From Candidatus Sungbacteria bacterium RIFCSPLOWO2_01_FULL_47_32 (GTDB taxonomy: Bacteria > Patescibacteriota > Minisyncoccia > Sungbacterales > GWA2-42-14), in NCBI GenBank assembly GCA_001820685.1, contig MHQP01000011.1, forward strand, positions 1 to 37,549: DNA of 37,549 bases, in the 5' to 3' direction. The translations under genes and the position numbers were made by a program. A model generated the notes under the pieces. That model saw only the letters and a program-made list of their open reading frames with translations. It was not told the DNA's origin and did no database searches. The stretch's first letter is position 1. Each line of letters begins with the position of its first letter. Below are positions 15,159-21,377 of this stretch, piece after piece.

Positions 15159-15835
15159 AAACAGGTTATTTTCTTGATTTCGACCACACCCTCTTTAATA
15201 CGGACGAATTTTTCCATAGAGATGTGAGAGATTCCTTTCTTCGCTTCGGGATTGACGCAAAATGCTGGGAGGAGAGTTATCTGGCTGTGTGGCCGACGGG
15301 ATACGCGCTTGAAAAGCATGTTGAAGAGATTTGCCGGCGGTCTGGCGAAAAACTGCCGCTTAATGAGATGAAACAAATTGTGCGGGACTCATTTTCAGAC
15401 TTGAGCCGGTATCTTTTTCCCGATGTAGTGCCTTTTCTTGAAGCGGCAAAAGAAGCGGAGGCGTGGCTGGGCCTCTTATCGTTTGGCGACGAGGGGTGGC
15501 AGCGGTATAAAGTAACAAGCTCCGGCATTGATACCTATTTCGACCAAATGTTTTTTACCGCGGGGGAGGGCAGGAAAGCGGAGGTCGTTTTGGAACACGC
15601 ACGGGAGTTTCGGCGCATAGTTGTTGTCGACAATAGTTCAGATGAGCTCGACAGAATAAAGGACGCGGTGCCGGATGCGCGGACTATATATATGAATCGG
15701 GTTCCGGACGAACTCACTCTGCCTGATAGCGAGGTTTCCCGGCTAAAGTTTTTGGAGGCCCGGAGATACGCGGGGAAAGTATCGCGCTACTGGCACGATG
15801 TTTCAAAAACATTACATGGTATACTAAGCGTATGA
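15146..15835 (+). CDS. HAD-superfamily hydrolase
   Basis: 229-aa haloacid-dehalogenase-like phosphatase. Motif I is FLDFDHTLFNT with the nucleophile D11 and acid D13. A helical cap follows, motif II is around LLSFGDEGWQ, a conserved Lys lies in GEGRKAEVV, and motif IV is IVVVDNSSDEL. The start has a strong GGAGGAG SD lying inside the end of the upstream dehydrogenase gene. Its TGA overlaps the kinase ATG (ATGA), giving translational coupling. The phosphatase/kinase pair suggests a sugar-phosphate pathway; the exact substrate is unknown. Confidence 0.88.
   Translation: MHPIKTGYFLDFDHTLFNTDEFFHRDVRDSFLRFGIDAKCWEESYLAVWPTGYALEKHVEEICRRSGEKLPLNEMKQIVRDSFSDLSRYLFPDVVPFLEAAKEAEAWLGLLSFGDEGWQRYKVTSSGIDTYFDQMFFTAGEGRKAEVVLEHAREFRRIVVVDNSSDELDRIKDAVPDARTIYMNRVPDELTLPDSEVSRLKFLEARRYAGKVSRYWHDVSKTLHGILSV
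15817..15825 (+). promoter_or_regulatory. Possible internal extended -10 before the GHMP kinase
   Basis: TGG-TATACT ends 6 nt before the ATG, the same spacing as at other leaderless starts in the window. No clear -35 is seen, and it lies inside the HAD coding sequence, so it may be fortuitous. Confidence 0.35.
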
Positions 15836-16839
15836 ACATAATTCGAGCTGAAGCGCCAACACGTATTGATCTTGCCGGGGGAACACTTGATATTCATCCG
15901 ATTTTTTTATTCCACCAGCCGGCGTTAACCATAAATATCGCAATAAATATACGCGCGAAGGTCGCGATTGAGCCAAGCGAAAAAACGCAGATAATCTCGC
16001 AAGACCAGGGCGTGTCCGCCTTCTGGGACGACCCGCGGCGTATTTCGTGGGAAGAGCACCCTCGCCTGGAACTTATTTTGCGGATTATTAAATCATTTAA
16101 CCCAACAAAGGGTTTTAAACTGACAGTAAATTCGGAAGCTCCTGTCGGCTCCGGTTTGGGCGGTTCTTCCGTCATTGCTATAGCCCTTACGGCCGCTCTC
16201 GCCCGGTGGCTTGATGTCAGTTTTTCACAAGAAGAACTTGTGGACTATGCGAAGTCCATCGAAACGCAAACAATCAAGGTTCCCACAGGGTATCAGGACT
16301 ATTGGGGCGCGGTGTATGGTGGGGTTCATTCGTATGAGATGGGGCTCAATGGCAAGCTAAAACGCACAGCTCTTGGTTCAGATGCTTTTCATCGCGAACT
16401 TGAGCGCCATATAATGCTTGTATATGTCGGCAAGCCGCACTTTTCGGGGACGAACAATTGGGCCCTTTTCAAACAGCATATTGACGGCGAAAAAGCGACG
16501 GTGGAGTTTTTTGAGCGTTTGAAAGAAAATGCTCTTCTTATGAAAGAGGCCCTGCAAAAGGAAAGCCTTGAGAATGTAGCAGACGCCTTAAACAAAGATT
16601 GGAACACCAGGAAAACAATGTTGCCGACAATGACCACGCCGGAAATTGAAAAACTGGTAACCGAAACATTCAAAACAGGAGCTTTTGCCGCTCGTGTGTG
16701 CGGAGCCGGCGGCGGCGGCTGTACTCTTCTTCTAGTTGAACCAAAAAAGCGAGAGGAGACAACGGCCCTCATTCAAAAAATGGGCATGCAAATACTTCCG
16801 GCAAAAATATCGGAACGCGGAGTGTCAATAGAAATATAA
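15832..16839 (+). CDS. GHMP-family sugar kinase
   Basis: 335 aa. GHMP motifs in order: APTRIDLAGGTLDI near the N-terminus, the ATP-binding PVGSGLGGSSV (residues 104-114), and C-terminal motif 3 ARVCGAGGGGCTLLLVEP. Overall form resembles the sugar-1-phosphate and heptose-7-phosphate kinases of this superfamily, but no isomerase or nucleotidyltransferase is nearby to fix the substrate. It is translationally coupled to the HAD phosphatase and probably co-transcribed with the Gfo/Idh dehydrogenase. It is followed by a weak terminator. Confidence 0.88.
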   Translation: MNIIRAEAPTRIDLAGGTLDIHPIFLFHQPALTINIAINIRAKVAIEPSEKTQIISQDQGVSAFWDDPRRISWEEHPRLELILRIIKSFNPTKGFKLTVNSEAPVGSGLGGSSVIAIALTAALARWLDVSFSQEELVDYAKSIETQTIKVPTGYQDYWGAVYGGVHSYEMGLNGKLKRTALGSDAFHRELERHIMLVYVGKPHFSGTNNWALFKQHIDGEKATVEFFERLKENALLMKEALQKESLENVADALNKDWNTRKTMLPTMTTPEIEKLVTETFKTGAFAARVCGAGGGGCTLLLVEPKKREETTALIQKMGMQILPAKISERGVSIEI

Positions 16840-16855
16840 GAAGGAAGTTAATATT

Positions 16856-16879
16856 ATGCCATATGCGGTGGCATCTTTT
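16856..16879 (+). terminator. Weak terminator after the GHMP kinase
   Basis: ATGCCA / TGGCAT six-bp stem with a 7-nt loop, then C and four T. Confidence 0.55.
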
Positions 16880-16902
16880 ATTCTTATCGCTCTTGGTTTT
16901 TT

Positions 16903-16914
16903 GGGAACGTTCCC
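16903..16914. other. 12-bp perfect palindrome
   Basis: GGGAACGTTCCC, followed by GCCC and six T. It may be a protein site or a small hairpin. The surrounding 16840-17140 stretch holds no credible gene. Confidence 0.35.
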
Positions 16915-17020
16915 GCCCTTTTTTCTGCTGTTCGAGTAGGGTGTTTGCTAAATTCTTGGTCTTAATAGATTTATAAAAAGTAGGGTCAGAGAGCAGTTTG
17001 CGAAAATTTTTTTGAAACTT

Positions 17021-17053
17021 AAAACCGCCCCGATGAACATCGGGGCGGTTTTT
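17021..17053. terminator. Very strong bidirectional terminator
   Basis: AAAACCGCCCCGAT and its exact complement ending GGTTTT form a stem of at least 14 bp with a tiny loop, with T after it on the plus strand and also on the minus strand. Confidence 0.9.
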
Positions 17054-17142
17054 GCGTTGGTGCCGGAATCTGCGTGCGTGTATTGCAGATAAAGAGTTCT
17101 TAAAAACGAGCCAATAACAGTGATACAAAACAAACCAAGGTA

Positions 17143-17171
17143 TTGTCAAATAGCATGATTTATGCTATTTT
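17143..17171 (+). promoter_or_regulatory. Promoter with a palindromic operator before the class II aldolase-like gene
   Basis: TTGTCA (17143-17148), 17 bp, TATTTT (17166-17171) preceded by TGC. A perfect 9-bp inverted repeat, AAATAGCAT (17148-17156) / ATGCTATTT (17162-17170), fills the spacer and -10. A dimeric repressor bound there would block RNA polymerase. Confidence 0.6.
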
Positions 17172-17203
17172 ACATTCAGTTCATTTAACAAGGGGCCAAA
17201 ATA

Positions 17204-18298
17204 ATGAATAAACCGGTTTGCCCTCTGACTATAGGAGTTGTTGGCGGAACTTGGAATAAAGAAGGTGGACGCGAATCCCATTACATGGAAAAGTTTGAAA
17301 ATGAGCTTGTGGAAGCCGGGGCAACGGTTTGGTCGTTCAATGGCGGCTCATACGATACATTATCAGAAATTCTCCATGATTCGCCGCTATCGTCGTGTCG
17401 TGCGATTATCTGGGCGGCGAATGTCCCCAACAATCTTCCCAAGCAACGGAATGTTAAGGAACTATATCCCCACACTCTTTTTGTCGCCACAAAACGGAAC
17501 AACGGCGAATACAGTTTTCAAGAACTTGTGAATCGCGCTCTCGGACAGAAAGCGAACCTCGTGGTTGAGTTTGATAGCCGGGAGTTACCATACTACGCGA
17601 GGATTTTTGATCCGCTCGGCGTTGTTTGGCAAGATTATACGCACGATATCGCAAAATTGGCCCGTGCCCTTGTCCTGCGGCTGACCGAGCTCGGGGCATT
17701 TACCCGCAGGCAGACGCTTCAGGCTGACCCAGAACCTCTTGATGTTCCCTCGCACCCGGAATTTTTCCAGCTTGTAAAAGAATATGCGGATGTGTTCCAC
17801 TCGCTGTTACAGCCAGCACCAGGTGTCACGCGTTTTCTTGGGAACACCTCATTTCGTTGCGGGCGCGGATTTCCGTCTCTGCGGGGAGGTACCAGCGAAC
17901 AGATTTTTGTTTCCCGGCGAAATGTCGATAAGCGCTTTATAGAACCCTCGGCATTTGTTGCTGTGGAAGCCCGCGACGGCACGGTTGTCTATTGGGGGCC
18001 GAACAAGCCGTCGGTAGATACGCCGATTCAAGTTGCGCTTTACCGGGAATTGTCGGCAATACGGTTCATGCTCCACGGGCACGTATACGCTGAGAATGCT
18101 TCATATACAAAGAGGCCGGTTCCATGCGGCGCGCTTGAAGAAATAGATAAAATTCTCGCGCTCATTCCTGACCGGAACACATGCTTTGCCACGGTGAATC
18201 TGCTTGGGCACGGATGCCTCATTATGGCGGATTCGCCGGAAAAATTTATCGGTCTGCCGTTTATCGGACGGCCTATGCCGGAAATTATTACGTCCTGA
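17204..18298 (+). CDS. Class II aldolase/adducin-like domain fused to an unknown N-terminal domain
   Basis: 364 aa. Residues about 190-350 look like a class II aldolase/adducin domain: FLGNTSFR (the GN-S pattern), IFVSRRNVDK, KPSVDTPIQVALYRE, the metal motif MLHGHVY, VPCGALEE and a third His in LLGHGCLI. Residues 1-175 form a predicted alpha/beta domain (IGVVGGTWNKEGG..., RAIIWAANVPNNLPKQRNVKEL) that I cannot assign. The metal-binding His set is intact, so enzymatic activity is plausible. SD AAGGGG, 10 nt before the ATG. Expression is probably repressed through the palindrome in its promoter. A sugar-phosphate aldolase/epimerase role is an inference. Confidence 0.7.
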   Translation: MNKPVCPLTIGVVGGTWNKEGGRESHYMEKFENELVEAGATVWSFNGGSYDTLSEILHDSPLSSCRAIIWAANVPNNLPKQRNVKELYPHTLFVATKRNNGEYSFQELVNRALGQKANLVVEFDSRELPYYARIFDPLGVVWQDYTHDIAKLARALVLRLTELGAFTRRQTLQADPEPLDVPSHPEFFQLVKEYADVFHSLLQPAPGVTRFLGNTSFRCGRGFPSLRGGTSEQIFVSRRNVDKRFIEPSAFVAVEARDGTVVYWGPNKPSVDTPIQVALYRELSAIRFMLHGHVYAENASYTKRPVPCGALEEIDKILALIPDRNTCFATVNLLGHGCLIMADSPEKFIGLPFIGRPMPEIITS

Positions 18299-18308
18299 AT
18301 ACTTCTAC

Positions 18309-18337
18309 CCGTACGGTTTTCCGTACGGTATTTTTTT
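18309..18337 (+). terminator. Terminator after the aldolase-like gene
   Basis: CCGTACGG-TTTT-CCGTACGG hairpin followed by TA and seven T. Confidence 0.9.
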
Positions 18338-18360
18338 AAAATATTTTATCTGGTTATTTG

Positions 18361-18438
18361 TGCGGCTACCGGAGATTTTTACGGTAGCGGGCCGCTACGG
18401 ATTACTCTCGAAGCACGAACCGTATCCTCGAGTTTTTT
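18361..18438 (+). ncRNA. Candidate small structured RNA with H-type pseudoknot topology
   Basis: Hairpin GCTACCG (18365-18371) / CGGTAGC (18382-18388). It is followed by two interleaved helices: TACGG (18396-18400) with CCGTA (18420-18424), and CTCGA (18407-18411) with TCGAG (18428-18432). Interleaving of this kind is a pseudoknot. Six T follow (18433-18438), giving a terminator-like 3' end. The helices are only 5 bp, so chance cannot be excluded. Confidence 0.4.
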
Positions 18439-18470
18439 GTTTTCATAGCGGAATATGGTATCGTGATGCT

Positions 18471-18716
18471 ATGTTTATCAAACAGCGAAATAAATTATTC
18501 AAACTGAAAACGCCGAGATCTCTTAAGCTGGTCTATGCGTGGGGCAAGGGTCTCGGGCTTTTTTCCAATAAAAATTTCAGGAAAGGGGAAACAGTTATTC
18601 ATTTCAAGGCGGACAAGAAACGGAGTCAGGAGCCGTTTCTACAAAGATTTTCTCGCTTGCTCTGTCCACTCTCTGGCGGGACTTGCGTCGCGCCGCGCGT
18701 TTTGGAGAGAAAATAA
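18471..18716 (+). pseudogene. Truncated SET-domain protein gene
   Basis: 81 codons. Residues about 24-47 (WGKGLGLFSNKNFRKGETVI) match the N-terminal SET-domain pattern, in which a G-x-G-L-F turn precedes a K-GE-hI strand. SET proteins methylate lysines and need about 130 residues including an NHSC-type motif. Here the frame runs into an unrelated basic tail and stops after about 30 further residues, directly before a terminator, so the catalytic half is missing. The ATG lies 6 nt after an extended -10 (TGG-TATCGT). It is probably a deletion remnant; a short functional form is less likely. Confidence 0.6.
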
Positions 18717-18718
18717 AA

Positions 18719-18750
18719 AAACCGTCTCAAAAAAGGAGCGGTTTATTTTT
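18719..18750 (+). terminator. Terminator after the SET fragment
   Basis: AAACCG / CGGTTT stem with an inner CTC/GAG helix, followed by a T-rich tail. Confidence 0.6.
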
Positions 18751-18838
18751 TGAATTCGACGTTTATAATCTCTTCTGGTGTTTGTTTATACCACTCTGAA
18801 AGATGCTCGCGCGCGATAAGGCGGTGTCGGCGAACACA
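18743..18838 (-). pseudogene. Remnant of an unidentified gene, C-terminal end only
   Basis: On the minus strand a 31-codon stretch reads ...HRLIAREHLSEWYKQ and then TPEEIINVEFKK before a stop. It has the composition of a real protein C-terminus but no start codon; an in-frame TAG precedes it. With the SET fragment alongside, this looks like a decayed locus. The family is not recognised. Confidence 0.35.
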
Positions 18839-18864
18839 CTATGCTAGAAGCGGAAAATTATCTA

Positions 18865-18893
18865 TTGTGGCGAGGGTTTGTTTGTATCATAAT
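18865..18893 (+). promoter_or_regulatory. Possible promoter of the four-helix membrane protein gene
   Basis: TTGTGG (18865-18870), 17 bp, CATAAT (18888-18893), 8 nt before the ATG. Confidence 0.45.
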
Positions 18894-18901
18894 ACACAAT
18901 A

Positions 18902-19270
18902 ATGAAGGAACTATTGCTTGCAATTCATATTGGTGGGGCGGTTGTGACGGGGGCTGTTGTTGCCGCAAGTTTCGCCGCTCTTGCCGGAGGGGGGGCTCGG
19001 TTTTATCGGCGTCTTGCTTTGTTCGTCGGATTGGGCGGCGGATTTCAGCTTGTGTCCGGCGCTTTACTGGCGCTTGTTTCGAGTGATACCGTCCTTTCTT
19101 TTTGCTCGCGCATAGGCGTCTATGCGTTCGTAGTGCTTGCCACAGAGGCTTTTTTAGCACTCGCCATGCGCCGCTCGAAGGAGCGTTTTCCGAAAAAATT
19201 TGCTCTGTATCCTCTTGGCGCGGGAATGGCCGTCTCCCTCATGGCTGTGGCGGTGCTGGCTTTCAGATAA
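18902..19270 (+). CDS. Small four-helix membrane protein
   Basis: 122-aa hydrophobic protein with about four membrane helices, separated by short basic loops (RFYRR, MRRSKERFPKK) that should face the cytoplasm. It starts MKELLLAIHIGGAVVTGA; the single early His (H9) is reminiscent of small heme-binding membrane proteins, but this is not enough to assign a function. No SD is seen, and transcription probably starts very near the ATG. It is followed by a bidirectional terminator shared with the convergent PEGA gene. Confidence 0.7.
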   Translation: MKELLLAIHIGGAVVTGAVVAASFAALAGGGARFYRRLALFVGLGGGFQLVSGALLALVSSDTVLSFCSRIGVYAFVVLATEAFLALAMRRSKERFPKKFALYPLGAGMAVSLMAVAVLAFR

Positions 19271-19292
19271 CTACGTCCGTTCTCAATAAAAA

Positions 19293-19313
19293 ATTCCCCA
19301 AGAGGGGGATTTT
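19293..19313. terminator. Bidirectional terminator between convergent genes
   Basis: TCCCC / GGGGA stem with a 5-nt loop. TTTT follows on the plus strand and a longer T-run on the minus strand, so it also serves the PEGA-domain gene. Confidence 0.7.
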
Positions 19314-19329
19314 GTGTTAAAAACAAGAA

Positions 19330-20757
19330 TTAAAGCGGCAGGGAGAAGATCGAGGTTCCATCCCCCCAGAAAAGTTTTTGATTCCTATTGCTGTAAAAGA
19401 AATTTTCAACGGGAGCCTGAATAAGCTTTTTTATAAAAAATCCTCCGCGGCCGTCAATGTCGGAAACAAAGAGTCCGTTTTGGGTTTGTGTTAAAACATG
19501 TTCGCCGTCTCCTCCATACCATACTGCTTTCGCGATACGTTCTCCCGGCGCGGGAATTTTGATGTGAGTATTCTTTACGCGAAAGGGCTGATACTGCTCG
19601 TCGTCAAGAAGAATAATATCAAGCTCGCTTTCTTTCCAGTATAAAAGTTTTTTGCCGTCTTTGCTGAATTCCGCGCCTAAAACCCCTCCGTCAACCGGCT
19701 CTATTTCAAGCTCCTCCGAGCGTGCGATAAAAAGGCCGTTCAGCTCATCAATGAGAAATATTTCATCATTCGACGATTTGCCCATTTTTGCCATACCCGT
19801 GCTTGAAATAAAAGCTCCCTTTCTCCCAAGCGTTGCGATATTCTTTCCTTCAAGATCGGTCTGGGCGAAAAATCCGTTTTTGAAAAGCACAAGAATACTA
19901 TCCGCGGCGATGCTGTATGAATTTATGTTTTCCAATATATCCTGGACAGTAGCTGTTGCGGGGCTCTTGAGCGGAAGTTTTGAGAGCACTCCGGCTTCAT
20001 CAAACACGAAAATATTCGAGCTATTCGCCGGGTTGAGGGATGCGGAAACTGTTTTATAGGTTCCTGATTTTGCGCCGGGCCCTTTGCGGAAAACTGTTTC
20101 CGGAACAGAGAAAATGCTTTTTGCCCCTGCAAGCGTCAGATCTTTTACGGCAAATAATCCGCCAAATTCCCGCAAAAGAATTTGCCGGGAATCCTCCCCC
20201 CATTCCACCCCGAGAGTGTTTTTTCCCGGGACAAGGTCTCCTCCGTCGGTGGCTCCGGAATCGGTCCGTACGAGCCGGACAGTTCCCTTTGCCTTCTCAC
20301 GGACGGTTGTCTGCGACTCGTCTGGGGAAATGGAAATGAGCGAAAGGTTTGTTGAGCTTGAAGCTCGAAAAAGGGCCGCTGGGGTTTTTGCGACGTCCGG
20401 CAGAAGAAGAATATTTCTTACTTCGGTAACCCGCTCTTCGGCGACCGGCAACGTTTTGTGCCACGGCACGAACCCGCCCTTTTCTACGCGGATGGCGTGT
20501 TCTCCGGGAGCAAGGTCGGAAACAAGCGCTCCTTTTGAAAGAAAAGAAGTTTCCCGGTAGAGAAGTCCGTCAAGAAATATCTTAATGCCCGTTTCGTTTG
20601 ATGATTTCAAAAAAATGGCGCCGGTTTTTACAAAATTGCGGTTTTTGAAGCTTACCGTATAGCCTTTTGAATACAGGAAAAGGAAGGGCGTGATAGCGAG
20701 AAACACCAGGAGCGATACGTAAAAAAATACGCGTCGTTTTGTTTTTGATAAAGCCAT
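19330..20757 (-). CDS. PEGA-domain membrane-anchored beta-propeller protein
   Basis: 475 aa. One N-terminal membrane segment lies at about residues 10-30 (FFYVSLLVFLAITPFLFLY). Next is a PEGA domain (about residues 45-125; ETGIKIFLDGLLYRETSF, APGEHAIRVEKGGFVPW). The rest is a set of WD40/TolB-like blades with repeated ISPDES, VEWGEDS and AEFSKDGKKLLYW patterns. Such proteins are anchored outside the cell and probably bind surface polymers or proteins. It is read convergently to the gene at 18902. No clear SD was found. Confidence 0.78.
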   Translation of the reverse strand: MALSKTKRRVFFYVSLLVFLAITPFLFLYSKGYTVSFKNRNFVKTGAIFLKSSNETGIKIFLDGLLYRETSFLSKGALVSDLAPGEHAIRVEKGGFVPWHKTLPVAEERVTEVRNILLLPDVAKTPAALFRASSSTNLSLISISPDESQTTVREKAKGTVRLVRTDSGATDGGDLVPGKNTLGVEWGEDSRQILLREFGGLFAVKDLTLAGAKSIFSVPETVFRKGPGAKSGTYKTVSASLNPANSSNIFVFDEAGVLSKLPLKSPATATVQDILENINSYSIAADSILVLFKNGFFAQTDLEGKNIATLGRKGAFISSTGMAKMGKSSNDEIFLIDELNGLFIARSEELEIEPVDGGVLGAEFSKDGKKLLYWKESELDIILLDDEQYQPFRVKNTHIKIPAPGERIAKAVWYGGDGEHVLTQTQNGLFVSDIDGRGGFFIKKLIQAPVENFFYSNRNQKLFWGDGTSIFSLPL

Positions 20758-20821
20758 GTTTTTTGCGGGTTCTGCGTGGCAGGCTTGCAGAATACATCCT
20801 CATAATACCCCGTTTCCGGGC

Positions 20822-20846
20822 AAAATTAAATGCCTCGAAAGAGGCA
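20822..20846 (-). terminator. Terminator of the small minus-strand membrane gene
   Basis: On the minus strand, TGCCTC-TTTC-GAGGCA is followed by TTTAATTTT. Confidence 0.75.
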
Positions 20847-20859
20847 CTGTTGATTTGGA

Positions 20860-21141
20860 TTAAGGCATTTCCAAGACGTTTCGTGGTACGGGAGCGGATA
20901 CGAACTTTTCGTATCTCTCTTTTGCAAGCCTTATTCCGACTTTATTGCAATACGGCGACTTGAGGTCAAACTCCGGGAGCGCCTTGCGCGCTTCCAGGAT
21001 ACGCAGGGTTCGCTTATAAGTAATATACGTTTCGTTTCCGGCCTGGGTTATAATCAAGAGGAAAACTCCAGCATACATTACGAGGAATGCGACTAACCCA
21101 AAAACCGCCCCCCACAGCGTTTCCTTTAGGCCGTGCTTCAC
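20860..21141 (-). CDS. Small single-pass membrane protein
   Basis: 93 aa from a GTG start. One strong membrane helix (about residues 11-33, AVFGLVAFLVMYAGVFLLII) is followed by a charged soluble tail (YKRTLRILEARKALPEF...). Family not recognised. The only in-frame upstream codons lead to a TGA four codons before the GTG, beyond which the same frame is open for another 29 codons (21151-21240). The start therefore appears to depend on coupling to that short ORF. There is no recognisable SD. Confidence 0.6.
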   Translation of the reverse strand: MKHGLKETLWGAVFGLVAFLVMYAGVFLLIITQAGNETYITYKRTLRILEARKALPEFDLKSPYCNKVGIRLAKERYEKFVSAPVPRNVLEMP

Positions 21142-21150
21142 AATCTGGAG

Positions 21151-21240
21151 TCAGAGAAGCACATCAATTGCCATAAGAACATAGCCCAGCCAGGGTTGCG
21201 CGATTTCTAATGGCGCAGAGAAGATAAGCGCGAAAGCCAT
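21151..21240 (-). CDS. Possible 29-aa hydrophobic peptide, same frame as the downstream gene
   Basis: ATG to TGA encodes MAFALIFSAPLEIAQPWLGY and then VLMAIDVLL, a plausible membrane hairpin. The TGA is in frame with the GTG-started gene at 21141, so the pair may be one gene broken by a nonsense codon or two coupled small proteins. No good SD. UGA clearly acts as a stop elsewhere in the window. Confidence 0.35.
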   Translation of the reverse strand: MAFALIFSAPLEIAQPWLGYVLMAIDVLL

Positions 21241-21340
21241 ATTTCATGGGAGTGTTCTCCCCATGTTCAGAATATTCAGTTTTTGATTGGGGAACTGAGC
21301 GATATTTAAATACTAACATAATTTTAGAAAAAGTCAATAG

Positions 21341-21368
21341 TTACAACAGAAGCCATTTGTCTTACTAT
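21341..21368 (+). promoter_or_regulatory. Promoter of murA
   Basis: TTACAA (21341-21346), 16 bp, TACTAT (21363-21368). The ATG is 9 nt beyond the -10, so the transcript is leaderless or nearly so. Confidence 0.6.
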
Positions 21369-21377
21369 TAAGCCATT

